Part shown: positions 18,976 to 28,515 of the stretch, piece after piece
How the letters are laid out: each line of letters opens with the position of its first letter
How positions within the stretch are numbered: the stretch's first letter is position 1
Source of the DNA: Vibrio sp. DW001
Lineage (GTDB): Bacteria; Pseudomonadota; Gammaproteobacteria; Enterobacterales; Vibrionaceae
NCBI RefSeq assembly: GCF_029016285.1
Contig: NZ_CP091976.1
Span: 1,116,001-1,180,000, forward strand
Direction: 5' to 3'
DNA: 64,000 nt
Translations under genes and position numbers: made by a program
Notes under the pieces: generated by a model
Databases searched by the model: none
The model's input: only the letters and a program-made list of their open reading frames with translations
What the model was told of the DNA's origin: nothing

Positions 18976-20025
18976 CTATTTTTCCTCTAAATCTAAGTTT
19001 TTGATGGCAGCGAGTGCAATCTCTACATCTTGCTTAACCGTGCCGCCACTGATGCCAATAGCACCGACGAGTTGCTGTTGTTGGTACAACGGAATACCGC
19101 CGCCAAAGGTGACAATTTTCCCATCGCACATGGTTTCTAGTTGGTAAAGGTCTGTACCGGGTTGTATCAAATCAGATAGTTGATGGGTGGCGCATTTTAG
19201 TGCTACCGATGTATAGGCTTTTTTAGGTGCTAAATCGGTACTCACCAATAATGCTTCTGGCATGCGATAAGTAATGATTAGATGTCCATTCGCATCGACA
19301 ACAGAAATTACCACCGGTACTTTTCGTTCAATAGATGTGTCAACAGCTTGTTTTATCATTTGATGAACGAGCATGAAATTGAGGTTTTGAGGAGTTGGCA
19401 TGATACTTCTCTCTTGGTAAATTTGGCTGTGTTGATTGTCGTGCTTAGGACCAGATTCCACCGCTTCACAATAGCTATGTACGATAGTTTTTATCATTTG
19501 TTCGTTTGAGTAAAAATCATCTTCTGCTCGTGCAAGTGCATAGAGAAAATCGGATAGCCGGTTTACATATTTAAGAACGATTGGGCGTATATTTGAATGT
19601 TGTGCGACTTCTACTAAACGTCTTTCCGCTCTTCTAGCGATTGTTCGGGCGCAGTGAAGTCGACTCCCTGCTTCTGAACTTCCTGGTAATACAAAGCTAT
19701 TTACGGGAGGAAGCGCCGACATGCATTGGTCAATAGCGCGTTCCATCGATTCGATATCACAGGTTTCTATTAACCTTTGATTACTTTTAATGACGCTCTG
19801 GTCTGATGTTGCAACCTCAGCACCAAGATAAAAAAGCTGATGTTGAATTGATTCCAAGAGTTGAATATGACTCTTATTTTTGACCGCCTTAGTGGCGAGA
19901 GCAATATTAGAATTGAGTTCATCAATGGTTCCGTACGCATCAACCTGTAAATCAGATTTGTTCACTCTTGTTCCACCAACTAAAGAGGTCATACCTGCAT
20001 CCCCTTTCTTTGTATAAATACTCAC
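18976..20025 (-). CDS. pduO: PduO, ATP:cob(I)alamin adenosyltransferase with C-terminal HbpS/GlcG-like domain
   Basis: A 349-residue two-domain enzyme. Residues ~1-185 are the PduO-type adenosyltransferase (TKKGDAGMTSLVGG for ATP, DAYGTIDELNSNIALA, and RTIARRAERRLVEV late in the helical bundle). It makes adenosylcobalamin for the diol dehydratase and also serves late in B12 synthesis. Residues ~205-349 are a DUF336/HbpS-like domain (MIKQAVDTSIERKVPVVISVVDANGHLI) reported to bind haem in other PduO proteins. Only four bases separate it from pduP. Confidence 0.94.
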   Translation of the reverse strand: MSIYTKKGDAGMTSLVGGTRVNKSDLQVDAYGTIDELNSNIALATKAVKNKSHIQLLESIQHQLFYLGAEVATSDQSVIKSNQRLIETCDIESMERAIDQCMSALPPVNSFVLPGSSEAGSRLHCARTIARRAERRLVEVAQHSNIRPIVLKYVNRLSDFLYALARAEDDFYSNEQMIKTIVHSYCEAVESGPKHDNQHSQIYQERSIMPTPQNLNFMLVHQMIKQAVDTSIERKVPVVISVVDANGHLIITYRMPEALLVSTDLAPKKAYTSVALKCATHQLSDLIQPGTDLYQLETMCDGKIVTFGGGIPLYQQQQLVGAIGISGGTVKQDVEIALAAIKNLDLEEK

Positions 20026-20036
20026 AGTCTGTCCCC

Positions 20037-20324
20037 TTAACCTTCTGACCGATAATTGACTGAATCGACAATACCGACGATGGCAAGATCAACCGCTTCA
20101 CAGTTGTTATCTTGAATCAGTCGGGCAGAAGAACCTCTGGTGACAAACACGAGTTCACCTTCGCCTGCGCCAACGCAATCGGCTGCGATTTCGTCAGACC
20201 ATTCAGGATTTGACGTTTGGGCATCGTCGCCATTTACTCGCCTCACAATTAATAACTTTTTACCGATGAGCGACGGCGATTTCTGAGTCGAAACAATAGA
20301 GCCTACAACTGTTGCTAATTGCAT
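20037..20324 (-). CDS. pduN: PduN, pentameric vertex protein
   Basis: A 95-residue EutN/CcmL-family protein (MQLATVVGSIVSTQKSPSLIGKKLLIVRRV, GEGELVFVTRGSSAR). Pentamers close the twelve vertices of the microcompartment. The sole pentamer gene found in this operon, it is therefore likely essential for closed shells. Three bases separate it from pduM. Confidence 0.93.
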   Translation of the reverse strand: MQLATVVGSIVSTQKSPSLIGKKLLIVRRVNGDDAQTSNPEWSDEIAADCVGAGEGELVFVTRGSSARLIQDNNCEAVDLAIVGIVDSVNYRSEG

Positions 20325-20327
20325 GAT

Positions 20328-20834
20328 TTATCTCACTTTAATTAGGTAAATATTGTTTTGGATAAGGATATCCTTGGCCAATGGGGTAATAAGCGTTGTT
20401 TTTGGCGTAATCAACCATTTTCCAGTGAAAGTGATCACCTGTTGGTAACTCAACACAGGTGTTGTCTCTAACTTGATAGCGTTGCCAAGTTGATCACTTA
20501 ATTGAATCGGTAATAAGGCTAAGCCATCAATGGGCAAAGACGGTAAAAGGTGCTCATGGATATTGAGTTTGAGATCAAGGCCATAAGAGAGTGCATCATA
20601 AACATGTTGAACAGCAGGACTAACATGGTCACTTTTACCATGACTAGCGAGTTGCTGAATAAACTGTATGTCTGGTAGAGTAATAAATAACGTGCTGTAA
20701 TTTGAGTAAACAGATTTTGATATTCCATTTGTTAACGCATTTAGGTTTGTTTTATAAACAGCAGTTTGACGTTTAATGAGAGTGTTAATCACCGCGTTAA
20801 CAATACTAGTAATGTCGATCTCTTGATTCGTCAC
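20328..20834 (-). CDS. pduM: PduM, microcompartment assembly protein
   Basis: A 168-residue protein recognised from its place between pduL and pduN and from its length. The N-terminal helix IVNAVINTLIKRQTA and the beta-rich remainder ending in KDILIQNNIYLIKVR resemble PduM. In Salmonella loss of PduM gives malformed compartments; the biochemical role is unknown. Sequence conservation is low across the family, so position carries much of the weight. Confidence 0.8.
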   Translation of the reverse strand: MTNQEIDITSIVNAVINTLIKRQTAVYKTNLNALTNGISKSVYSNYSTLFITLPDIQFIQQLASHGKSDHVSPAVQHVYDALSYGLDLKLNIHEHLLPSLPIDGLALLPIQLSDQLGNAIKLETTPVLSYQQVITFTGKWLITPKTTLITPLAKDILIQNNIYLIKVR

Positions 20835-20845
20835 TATTCCACCTT

Positions 20846-21490
20846 TTAGTTTTTTATCAACACAGCGAAAGCGGATTGATTACCTAAATCCGCAGCATTT
20901 GCCTCATCGGTATCGATGTGCATTTCCAGTTTCATCGCGGGATCAATACGAATCGCTACATCGTCGAAAATGGCCTTTCTGAGCGTGCCTTCAATGGATA
21001 CTTTCACCGAGTCCCCATCTGAAACACCGTAAACCAATGCTTCTAACGGAGACATATGGATATGACGTAATGCGACAAGCGTACCTTGTTCTAATGCCAC
21101 TTCTCCAAACTGACTGACTAAGCTAACGCCTGGTGTACCCGCTAATTTCCCTGATAAACGTAAGGGCGCTTTAACACCGATAGTACGAGCATCAGTTGCA
21201 GAAATTTCAACCTGGGTTTGACCACGTAAAGGCCCTAATATACGTACTCGTTCAATACATCCTTTTGGTCCACATACCGTGACTATTTCATCTGCTGCAT
21301 ATTGACCTGGTTGTAGAAGCATTTTCTTAACGGTCAGATCTCGACCGGGAAAAAGAGCTGAAAAATCGGCTTGGCAAAGGTGAATATGACGATTAGATAC
21401 CCCCACAGGTATTGGTCGTTGACGCATCTCATCAAATAGATTTCTTACAATGTTCTCTACTTCGTTGTGGATTAACTCCTCCTCAACCAT
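20846..21490 (-). CDS. pduL: PduL, phosphate propanoyltransferase
   Basis: A 214-residue enzyme of the PduL/PTAC family that converts propionyl-CoA and phosphate to propionyl phosphate and free CoA. The repeated PTAC histidine motifs are visible: VGVSNRHIHLC near residue 35 and ALRHIHMSPLEA in the second barrel, which bind zinc and phosphate. The leader EELIHNEVENIVRNLFDEM is an amphipathic encapsulation peptide resembling that of PduP. The start at 21488-21490 is preferred because GGAGGG lies seven bases upstream. It overlaps the end of pduK by eight bases. An ATG five codons further up has no such site. Confidence 0.92.
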   Translation of the reverse strand: MVEEELIHNEVENIVRNLFDEMRQRPIPVGVSNRHIHLCQADFSALFPGRDLTVKKMLLQPGQYAADEIVTVCGPKGCIERVRILGPLRGQTQVEISATDARTIGVKAPLRLSGKLAGTPGVSLVSQFGEVALEQGTLVALRHIHMSPLEALVYGVSDGDSVKVSIEGTLRKAIFDDVAIRIDPAMKLEMHIDTDEANAADLGNQSAFAVLIKN

Positions 21491-22124
21491 TGTATTTCCC
21501 TCCATTCACGCAGTTGCCGTGAGGTTCGCCTTTATGCCGAGGGCATTGCGGGTCCAGACATAGATTACATGTAGCTATTTGCGGCGACTTTTGTTCGATT
21601 TCAACTGAGTCTTCTTCTATTGGTTCAAACTCTATCTGCGTACTTGAACTTTCCGATTCTTGTACTGATGATTTTTCAGAATCCTCTTTTACCTCTTGAA
21701 TTACTTCTACTTGTTCTGATATTTCTTCCACAACTGGTTCTACAGGGTCAGGCCTTTGGTCTTTGACTACTTGTGGTAGCTCTGTAGGGGCAATGGCCTT
21801 GCTTACCATATGTTCTTTTTTAGGGCTCGGTATGAAAGTGTCCAGTAGTTTTAGGTCAGGACGAGGTAAGACTTTTTCAGAGACAAGGCCGCCATTTTTG
21901 TTCGCTAAAGACGCACCAGAAGATATAGCGGCTTGAACGGCAGCAACATCACCTGTGATTTTTATTACCATCCAACCGTCACCGTTGGTCTTTTCGATGT
22001 CTATAATATTGATTGCAGCGCACTTTGCCATGGCATCAGCGGTATTAATCGCCAAGGCCAATCCTTTAACTTCTAACAAACCGAGAGAGATTTTCACCTT
22101 CTGTACTCCTTGTTGATTATTCAT
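21483..22124 (-). CDS. pduK: PduK, BMC shell protein with long acidic C-terminal extension and Cys motif
   Basis: A 213-residue shell protein. The BMC domain occupies about residues 10-100 (SLGLLEVKGLALAINTADAM, GDVAAVQAAISSGA). It is followed by an unusually long, Glu- and Ser-rich, low-complexity linker (~125-185, many E/V/S). The tail has cysteines in CNLCLDPQCPRHKGEPHGNC, which could bind iron-sulfur or zinc as proposed for PduK. It is the only shell gene at this point of the operon: no pduJ lies between it and pduH, which overlaps its start by eight bases. Confidence 0.88.
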   Translation of the reverse strand: MNNQQGVQKVKISLGLLEVKGLALAINTADAMAKCAAINIIDIEKTNGDGWMVIKITGDVAAVQAAISSGASLANKNGGLVSEKVLPRPDLKLLDTFIPSPKKEHMVSKAIAPTELPQVVKDQRPDPVEPVVEEISEQVEVIQEVKEDSEKSSVQESESSSTQIEFEPIEEDSVEIEQKSPQIATCNLCLDPQCPRHKGEPHGNCVNGGKYNG

Positions 22125-22479
22125 TGATTTTGAACGGTATACCTTTGACTAAACGAGCGGCGTTACAACCGATGTTTCTAAGCTGAAACGGATTAGTAAC
22201 ATCGTGGTACGCCTTTCTAAATAAAGGTTGTTGTTTGGATAAGTTCTTATAATGTACGACTATCTCTTCATTGGTCGATGCGATACCAACCGCTAGAGCC
22301 GATTGATGCGCCGCTTCGTAAGCTTGTTCTTCAATTGAATAGTCAGCTTTTCCTTTTTTAATTTGATAAGGAATGCCTTCTTCTTCCATACCAAACAATA
22401 CTTGACTCCAATGAGATTCGAGTTCTCCATTTTGAGTCATGATTAATATAGTTGGCTTATGCTCAGTGAAGTTTCTCAC
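22117..22479 (-). CDS. pduH: PduH, small subunit of diol dehydratase reactivase
   Basis: A 120-residue protein of the DdrB/PduH family. It pairs with PduG to expel damaged cobalamin from inactive diol dehydratase in an ATP-dependent cycle. Matching segments include EGIPYQIKKG near residue 34, AYEAAHQSALAVGIA and NIGCNAARLVKGIPF at the C-terminus. It resembles the dehydratase beta-subunit fold, which explains the subunit-swapping mechanism known for the family. Its start overlaps the pduG stop. Confidence 0.92.
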   Translation of the reverse strand: MRNFTEHKPTILIMTQNGELESHWSQVLFGMEEEGIPYQIKKGKADYSIEEQAYEAAHQSALAVGIASTNEEIVVHYKNLSKQQPLFRKAYHDVTNPFQLRNIGCNAARLVKGIPFKINE

Positions 22480-24302
22480 GAGATCTCTCCTTGTGCATGA
22501 GACAGTATTAATCCCGTTGCTACTGCGTTACGTGGTCCTTCTTGTCCACGAATATTTCCTTGACCTGCAACAAGGTTGTAATGTGCTAAGGCGTCAGTAA
22601 CTAATTGAGGGACCTCAAAATCAAGTGATGAACCACCGACGAGAACGACGAACGGAATATCACGAATATTTCCTGTTGGACTAACTGATTTAAGTGCTCT
22701 TAGTGAATTTGTCACGAATACACGAGACTTGGCGCTACGCCGAATATTGCGAATTTTTTCTAAAGTTAGGTCTGCATCTAATGGAACTAGGCTTTCGTCT
22801 TTAACCACAACAACTCTGGCAAACACGTCTGAGGATAGAGGTTTGTCAAAAAATTGGACGCTATTGTCTTCGTGACGAATGTGAAATAAGCTCTCTACTT
22901 TAGCCAATGGGTATCGTTTAATATCCTCTGCAAGGTAGCGGTCAGATAAACCGAGCTCAGCAGCAATAACCATGGTTACCATCTCACCAGCCCCGGCAAG
23001 GTGAGTGGCAACAATGTCGTTTTTACCATTGATGATAGAGGCGTCGGTAGAACCAGCACCTAAATCTAGAATCGCCATTGGTTTTGCAGTACCAGGTGTA
23101 GTTAGCGCGCCTAGTATAGCGGCTTCCGCTTCTGCACCACCTATTTGTACTTCAATATTAAGAGTGTGATGAATTTCTTCTGCTATACGTGCCATCTGTA
23201 AGTGGTCAGACTTGACCATCGATGCTACTCCTATAGCATGTTCGAGAGCAAATTCACCCGCTAATCCACCTTGAACGTCGACAGGCACTAAAGTGTCTAC
23301 GGCTAATAAATCCTGGATAAACACTTCATCACATGGTTTATTTGTTAATTCAGCCATAGTTTGGCGAACATTTTCAATCATTCCACCAATGTTGGTTCCT
23401 AATTCACCTATTACATTGCTTAAGTGGCTCAAAGAAGATACCGCGTCCATAACCGCTTGGCTGCCTTTTGCTATATCGACTTCTATTGACTGGTTTTTGC
23501 AAAATAGTGACAATTTGCCTGCTGGAATTACTCGGGCTTTGACGTCACCTTCTGGTGTTTTAACTACGACGGCAGACCGAGTCCCGATTAATGCTCTGGC
23601 AATGGGTACAATACTTTTTGTTTCCTCTGGGGTGAGAGTGAACAAAGTAGCAATACCATATGGATTAGATAAGGTATTAATAACTTTTCCTTGAGATGCC
23701 ACCTCTATCGCGGCTTGCATACCAAGAGGAATTTTATGGACAAAAGCAACCTCATCAACAATTGGGATGATTTTGTCTAGGCGATTATTAACCAATACGC
23801 CATCATCTCTCTGTAAGATAGCGCCGGTTACATCGTAGCCCAAAGTCGATGCTTGATTAATCATCGAAGCGATATCGGCAAAATCGACATCTTTAGTAAC
23901 GACGACTATATAAGAATTTGATTTATCTAAGGTTAGCAAGTCATCAAATGTAGTAGTGATGCCAACGCCAACACCAAGACCACCAGGAGTCTTGGGATTG
24001 TGACCGATCATGGTTGACTCGGTAATGATTGTCTCTGTAATCATCTCCATTGCAACGTCACCGATCACTGGCGTAGCTTCATTAATGCGGATAAGGTCAA
24101 GATCTTTAAGCGTGATTCCTGACTTAGCAACCAAAAGGTCTAAAGCCTTGTATATCCCGACTAAGTTCTGTTTGGTTCCTTTTATCCCAGTTGTGTTTGT
24201 AATAGCGCTAGCGATAAATTGCTGCTCACCATCAAATTTTGACTGGGCTAAGGCGACTTCGGTAGAGGAGTTACCAATATCAACACCAACAATGTAGGTC
24301 AT
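22476..24302 (-). CDS. pduG: PduG, large subunit of diol dehydratase reactivase
   Basis: A 608-residue chaperone-like ATPase of the DdrA/PduG family with an actin/Hsp70-type nucleotide fold: YIVGVDIGNSSTEVALA at the start and AILDLGAGSTDASII mid-protein. INEATPVIGDVAMEMITETIITEST and MIGHNPKTPGG are diagnostic. With PduH it reactivates the B12-dependent dehydratase. The ATG at 24300-24302 is preferred because GGATAAG precedes it closely and MTYIVGVDIG matches the family start. An ATG four codons upstream is the alternative. Confidence 0.94.
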   Translation of the reverse strand: MTYIVGVDIGNSSTEVALAQSKFDGEQQFIASAITNTTGIKGTKQNLVGIYKALDLLVAKSGITLKDLDLIRINEATPVIGDVAMEMITETIITESTMIGHNPKTPGGLGVGVGITTTFDDLLTLDKSNSYIVVVTKDVDFADIASMINQASTLGYDVTGAILQRDDGVLVNNRLDKIIPIVDEVAFVHKIPLGMQAAIEVASQGKVINTLSNPYGIATLFTLTPEETKSIVPIARALIGTRSAVVVKTPEGDVKARVIPAGKLSLFCKNQSIEVDIAKGSQAVMDAVSSLSHLSNVIGELGTNIGGMIENVRQTMAELTNKPCDEVFIQDLLAVDTLVPVDVQGGLAGEFALEHAIGVASMVKSDHLQMARIAEEIHHTLNIEVQIGGAEAEAAILGALTTPGTAKPMAILDLGAGSTDASIINGKNDIVATHLAGAGEMVTMVIAAELGLSDRYLAEDIKRYPLAKVESLFHIRHEDNSVQFFDKPLSSDVFARVVVVKDESLVPLDADLTLEKIRNIRRSAKSRVFVTNSLRALKSVSPTGNIRDIPFVVLVGGSSLDFEVPQLVTDALAHYNLVAGQGNIRGQEGPRNAVATGLILSHAQGEIS

Positions 24303-24341
24303 AATCTTATCCATATAGTTTGAAAATAAAAAACGTAAAGC

Positions 24342-24860
24342 TTAGTTATCGCCTTTAAGTTTTTTCCTTTCTTGGTACAACTGAGCTGCTTCCCTTACGA
24401 ACCCAGCACATATTGTCGCTTTATATTTACTCTCTAATTCTTGAGCAATATCGAGCAGTTCTTGTTTGCTAGATCGGAATGGACGTAACGCGTTGTAGAT
24501 ATCAAGTACTTGATCATCTGGTACCGCGGTCATTTCAGCAGCACGCTCAAAGTTAAGAGCTAAAAGGTCTCGACCAGCATCTCGTGCAATATCAGCCTGA
24601 GTTCTTAAAATCTCAGGAGTGATACGCATGTCTTGATTGGTCACGCTACCGTTTAAAACGTTTTCTAACGTAATGTCTTTTGCTGTTTTACCTGTAGGTG
24701 TTTTTACCCATTCAGGATGCTTACTTGCCAACGGGTAGTCGCTGACTTTCGCTTTAGAAGTTCGTGTTGGAGCCGAGCTAGTAGTCGACGCAGAGCCTTG
24801 TGGACCATTCATCTTCTCCAGCACATCACGAACCATCGATTCAATCGTTTCTGAATTCAT
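24342..24860 (-). CDS. pduE: PduE, diol dehydratase small subunit
   Basis: A 172-residue gamma subunit of adenosylcobalamin-dependent propanediol dehydratase. The N-terminal MNSETIESMVRDVLEKM is a short amphipathic helix of the encapsulation-peptide type. The body SDYPLASKHPEWVKTPTGK, MRITPEILRTQADIA and FERAAEMTAVPDDQVLDIYNALRPFR is near-identical in pattern to known PduE. The start at 24858-24860 is chosen for its AAGGA ribosome site and family agreement. An ATG eight codons upstream would overlap pduD. Confidence 0.95.
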   Translation of the reverse strand: MNSETIESMVRDVLEKMNGPQGSASTTSSAPTRTSKAKVSDYPLASKHPEWVKTPTGKTAKDITLENVLNGSVTNQDMRITPEILRTQADIARDAGRDLLALNFERAAEMTAVPDDQVLDIYNALRPFRSSKQELLDIAQELESKYKATICAGFVREAAQLYQERKKLKGDN

Positions 24861-24873
24861 CTTATTTTCCTTA

Positions 24874-25536
24874 TTAAATGGCAACCGCTAGCTCAACTGC
24901 GTTTTTACCCGTTACAACGTGCTTAGTTTCCTTGATATGCAATACAGCCGATTTAGCTTGGTATTTAGGTCTTGCCATCTGGTCGTTAAGTGTTGGAACG
25001 GGTTGCGGTGTTTCACCTTTCGCATATTTAGCCGAGTTTTTACCTATCAGACGGTAAGTATCAAGGGTAAGTAATGGCGCTTGAGGGAATAACTCTAGGT
25101 TGGACAAAGGGGGCAATCCTTTCTGATGGATAACCGTAGTGCCTTTAGATTGGATCCCAATGCATATACCAGAGCCACAAAGGTGCTCACCTTCAACCGC
25201 AACAAATGCAACATCAGATGACTTAAAACAACGAACAATTCTGGCGCTAAGGCCTTCTTCTTCGATGCCTGCAATCAATTCTCTGATAATGTGTTTATGC
25301 GGAACTCCGACAATACTTTCAGTCTGTGATAGACCAAATGCTGGCCCAACTGCAATTACAACTTCGTCGCGTTTGGTGCTAATTTTTGCTTCACCAATTT
25401 CTTGCAGAAATCCAGCGCTTGATGAACTGTCGCTTGACGGTTTAGTAAACGAAACCGCTTGAGATTCTTGCTTAACTTGCATACTACTGATTACATCTTC
25501 AATGATTGTCCGTAGCAATTTTTCGTTGATTTCCAT
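24874..25536 (-). CDS. pduD: PduD, diol dehydratase medium subunit
   Basis: A 220-residue beta subunit. [19 protein letters not shown] is the encapsulation peptide known to bring the dehydratase into the shell. A serine-rich linker follows, then the catalytic-base-side domain ([64 protein letters not shown]) that contacts the cobalamin lower face. The ATG at 25534-25536 has AAGGAG seven bases upstream, overlapping the pduC stop. A TTG two codons earlier is not needed. Confidence 0.96.
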   Translation of the reverse strand: MEINEKLLRTIIEDVISSMQVKQESQAVSFTKPSSDSSSSAGFLQEIGEAKISTKRDEVVIAVGPAFGLSQTESIVGVPHKHIIRELIAGIEEEGLSARIVRCFKSSDVAFVAVEGEHLCGSGICIGIQSKGTTVIHQKGLPPLSNLELFPQAPLLTLDTYRLIGKNSAKYAKGETPQPVPTLNDQMARPKYQAKSAVLHIKETKHVVTGKNAVELAVAI

Positions 25537-25547
25537 AATCAATCTCC

Positions 25548-27212
25548 TTAGCCCAATTCTTGTGGATCTAACGCATTTGGAATGTTTTTGATTTGTTCCC
25601 AGCGTTTGCCTTCAAGTCGATAACCTGTTGCTGGCCCTGCATAGTCGTTCAGGTGATTTACTGCAGAAACGACTTCGTTATCTCCAAGAATAATGGCTGA
25701 AGTATGTAGGTAGTCCCCGGCAATTTTTGCTTTCTGAATATCAAGCATGTTTTGAGCAACATCTTCAAAACCACCTTTATACAAGGCTGTTACTACTTCC
25801 AATCCATTTCTTTCTAGGTCGATAATTTCTTGTGCGGCTTTGAGATCTTCAACGATGTTACGGTCAGGCATATCTCTTGAACCGTGAGCATAAGTCGCTG
25901 CCGTTACTTCTTCGTCTGTGATTTCAGGAAGTCCCATACCAGCAAATATTGCTTGCATAGCACGCGCTGCTTTATTTCGAATAGCCACAACGTCTTCTTC
26001 TACAACAGGATTAAGTCCACCGTCGACGCGTAAGTCACGCTGTAGAACGTTGTAATCATCAAAATCTTCAGCATCTTCATTTGAGCCGGCAAACATGTTG
26101 TCATAGTTTGGTACTGCAGAATAACCAGATGAAATGAAGTCTGTACCCGGCAAGAACTGCATCAACATGCGCGCGGTACGTCTCATGTCAGAGTGTGTAA
26201 ATGTTTGGTCATTACTCGATGCACACTCTAAATCAAGTGAAGAACAAATCAGGTTTTCAGCTAACACGGCACGGATACCAGAAGGTACTGCGGAAGGGAC
26301 ACCAATACAGCTAACGGAACCGTTTTGTAGACCTTGAACGCCTGCTGCTTTAGTGATAAAAATGCATCGAGCTTCCAAATAAAGCATCGATTTTCCTTCG
26401 GCATAGCCCATTTGTACTTCGGAGCCACTACCAGAAGTGAAGCGCATTTTAAGACCACGAGAAGCATACGCAGAGGCAAGGAAACCTTTAGACCAAGGCG
26501 TATCATCGCCATCAGTGAATACCGGCTCTGTACCGTAAACAGAAATTGTTTCTGCATAACAAGTGTGGCCAAGCATACCGAGTTTGAGCTCAGTGGCTTC
26601 TTCTAAAGCACATTGCGTTAATACTCCAGGACGACCTACTTGTGAGCCGACCAATAACGCAATGGCGTTAAATGGAGCGTAACGTGCAACCGCTACAGTC
26701 GTTTCTTGTTCATCAAATCCACGCAATGCACCTTCTGCTGCGTCTGCAGCGATTTGCACTGGATTATCTTTGATGTTGGTGACGTGAGCTTGTTGAGAAG
26801 GTGATTTTCTCGCTCTCATCTTTTGCATTGACATCATCATTTCTACAACATTCATTTGTGACATTACGTCCACAATTTTTGCTGGAGTCATTGAAGTAGT
26901 CAGTGGCACAATGTCTTTGCGTGGAACATTAGGATCACACAACATGTTGGCTAGTTTGACAGAATCCATCGCCATTACTTTTTCAGCGTTGTCTAAGTTA
27001 ATTCCGTAACGCGCTATAAAATGGTCGATTAAGTCAAACTCAGCTTTGGGTTTGTTATCTAGTTCAATGACTTCGCCATTGACAATTTTGATGGAAGGTA
27101 TCGGATCGTTAGGGCTATCCATAGCGATAAACCCTTCTTCAACCCACTCTTTCACAAAGCCGTCCTGATTAACTGGACGCTTTGCCAATGCTTCAAATCT
27201 TTTTGATTTCAT
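25548..27212 (-). CDS. pduC: PduC, diol dehydratase large (catalytic) subunit
   Basis: A 554-residue TIM-barrel alpha subunit, the same length as well-known PduC. It converts 1,2-propanediol to propionaldehyde by an adenosyl radical mechanism with K+ or Ca2+ in the active site. Landmarks include [20 protein letters not shown] at the start, [20 protein letters not shown], the [12 protein letters not shown] strand, [21 protein letters not shown] and [19 protein letters not shown]. An AGAGG ribosome site precedes the ATG. Glycerol would also be accepted by this family, but the surrounding pdu shell points to propanediol. Confidence 0.97.
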   Translation of the reverse strand: MKSKRFEALAKRPVNQDGFVKEWVEEGFIAMDSPNDPIPSIKIVNGEVIELDNKPKAEFDLIDHFIARYGINLDNAEKVMAMDSVKLANMLCDPNVPRKDIVPLTTSMTPAKIVDVMSQMNVVEMMMSMQKMRARKSPSQQAHVTNIKDNPVQIAADAAEGALRGFDEQETTVAVARYAPFNAIALLVGSQVGRPGVLTQCALEEATELKLGMLGHTCYAETISVYGTEPVFTDGDDTPWSKGFLASAYASRGLKMRFTSGSGSEVQMGYAEGKSMLYLEARCIFITKAAGVQGLQNGSVSCIGVPSAVPSGIRAVLAENLICSSLDLECASSNDQTFTHSDMRRTARMLMQFLPGTDFISSGYSAVPNYDNMFAGSNEDAEDFDDYNVLQRDLRVDGGLNPVVEEDVVAIRNKAARAMQAIFAGMGLPEITDEEVTAATYAHGSRDMPDRNIVEDLKAAQEIIDLERNGLEVVTALYKGGFEDVAQNMLDIQKAKIAGDYLHTSAIILGDNEVVSAVNHLNDYAGPATGYRLEGKRWEQIKNIPNALDPQELG

Positions 27213-27232
27213 GGATCAACCTCTGTGTAGCA

Positions 27233-28042
27233 TTAGATATAAGAAGGACGAGTGTTGGTTGGCTCGTCACCCATTGCAGATAGCAGGGTTTTTCCAACTT
27301 CACGTGCTGAAATGACGGCTTGACGTACAGCGCCAGAATCGCCAGAAATAACTAAGATAGCTTCATTACTAAAGCTAGTTCCGTTAGCGGGTGTACTATA
27401 GGCAACTGTTTCTACATTGGCGGCTTTAACAGCCGTGTCAGCCATCAATACACCAACAGCTGCAGGTGCACCAACAATGACGCCACATGCTTTACCTAGT
27501 GGTGTCCCGAACGCTTTTTCTAGTGCGTAACTTGCTCTAGCGCTGTATTGAAGTTCAATATGACCAGCATCGTTAGCGTATACATCACCAAAAGTACGGT
27601 CCAATTCCTTTAGCGCGACCTCAACTGCTCGTCTTACATCAGAAACATCATCGCCACCAAAGACGATAAGAGAGCCGTGGCCAGCTCCGCCTTTAGTATC
27701 ACGTGGAAGTTCAATAGTGATGACTTCGGTATTGGTACTCTTAACCGCTTCATCTGCTGCCATGATGTGAGGGCCTGCACCAACGCGCGCCCCCATAATG
27801 CCGATAGAGCGATATTTCTTCTCTAACTTCATTGCGTTTAATACTTCTGTATCAACATTGGCAATAACCAGTCCGATAGTGTCACCGATTGCTGTACCAA
27901 CAAATTCTGTTAAACCACAGGCTTTCTGTGTCATTTTCTTTCCGCCTTGTTCAATATTTTTTTGATCCGGAGTTTGATTTCCTTGATCATTAACTTTTGC
28001 CATAACCTGGGTCATGACTTCGTCGACCAGGTTGCTGTCCAT
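27233..28042 (-). CDS. pduB: PduB, major trimeric tandem-BMC shell protein (with internal PduB' start)
   Basis: A 269-residue shell protein with two BMC domains, around residues 45-150 (GLTEFVGTAIGDTIGLVIAN) and 160-260 (ARASYALEKAFGTPLGKACGVI). Trimers form a large gated pore. An internal ATG at 27932-27934 (Met37, MTQKACGLTEF) has its own GGCGGAAAG ribosome site and gives the shorter PduB' form known from Salmonella. The 36-residue leader of the long form ties cargo to the shell in that organism. The start codon overlaps the pduA stop (TAATG). Confidence 0.95.
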   Translation of the reverse strand: MDSNLVDEVMTQVMAKVNDQGNQTPDQKNIEQGGKKMTQKACGLTEFVGTAIGDTIGLVIANVDTEVLNAMKLEKKYRSIGIMGARVGAGPHIMAADEAVKSTNTEVITIELPRDTKGGAGHGSLIVFGGDDVSDVRRAVEVALKELDRTFGDVYANDAGHIELQYSARASYALEKAFGTPLGKACGVIVGAPAAVGVLMADTAVKAANVETVAYSTPANGTSFSNEAILVISGDSGAVRQAVISAREVGKTLLSAMGDEPTNTRPSYI

Positions 28043-28323
28043 TATTTAGTTCCTTTTGGAAGGATTTTTTCTACGTCAGTGTGAGGGCGAGGAATAACAT
28101 GTGTAGCAACTATTTCGCCCACGTTTGCACCAGCAGCAGCGCCTGCGTCTGTTGCTGCTTTAACCGCACCTACGTCTCCACGGACAATAACTGTAACTAG
28201 ACCAGAGCCAATTTTTTCGTAACCAACTAAATCAACATTTGCTGACTTAACCATCGTATCAGCGGCTTCAATTGCAGCTGTTAGCCCTTTCGTTTCGATC
28301 ATACCTAATGCTTCTTGTTGCAT
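28042..28323 (-). CDS. pduA: PduA, hexameric BMC shell protein
   Basis: A 93-residue canonical BMC-domain protein ([44 protein letters not shown]). Hexamers tile the facets and their central pore admits 1,2-propanediol. It is the first gene of the minus-strand operon, preceded by an AGAGG site and the long control region. With no pduJ in the cluster, it is the only classic small hexamer here and presumably carries that role alone. Confidence 0.96.
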   Translation of the reverse strand: MQQEALGMIETKGLTAAIEAADTMVKSANVDLVGYEKIGSGLVTVIVRGDVGAVKAATDAGAAAGANVGEIVATHVIPRPHTDVEKILPKGTK

Positions 28324-28411
28324 AATAACCTCTACTATTATTTAATGAATCTTAGTGTGTAAAATATTAATTAATGCTTTGAAAACGGAATCAAATCTAT
28401 ACCGAATTATT

Positions 28412-28515
28412 GGTAAAAAATTGTCTATTGATTGTTTTAATTAGATTGTTTAGTGGTTTGTAGATGAGAAAAAATTGTCATTTATCATTGTCAAGGTATA
28501 TGTGACGTACTTGTC
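28412..28515 (+). promoter_or_regulatory. Candidate PocR boxes on the pduA side
   Basis: GGTAAAAAATTGTC (28412-28425) and GAGAAAAAATTGTC (28466-28479), followed by two weaker copies ending in ATTGTC (28492) and CTTGTC (28515). The first two match the pair in front of the dehydrogenase at 31830. They sit 90-190 bases before pduA, the usual range for AraC-type activators. The protein assignment is an inference from the neighbouring pocR. Confidence 0.55.

Noticed and set aside
23293..24297. Two plus-strand frames opposite pduG
   Set aside because: Their pattern mirrors a high-scoring coding strand on the other side; PduG is unmistakable.
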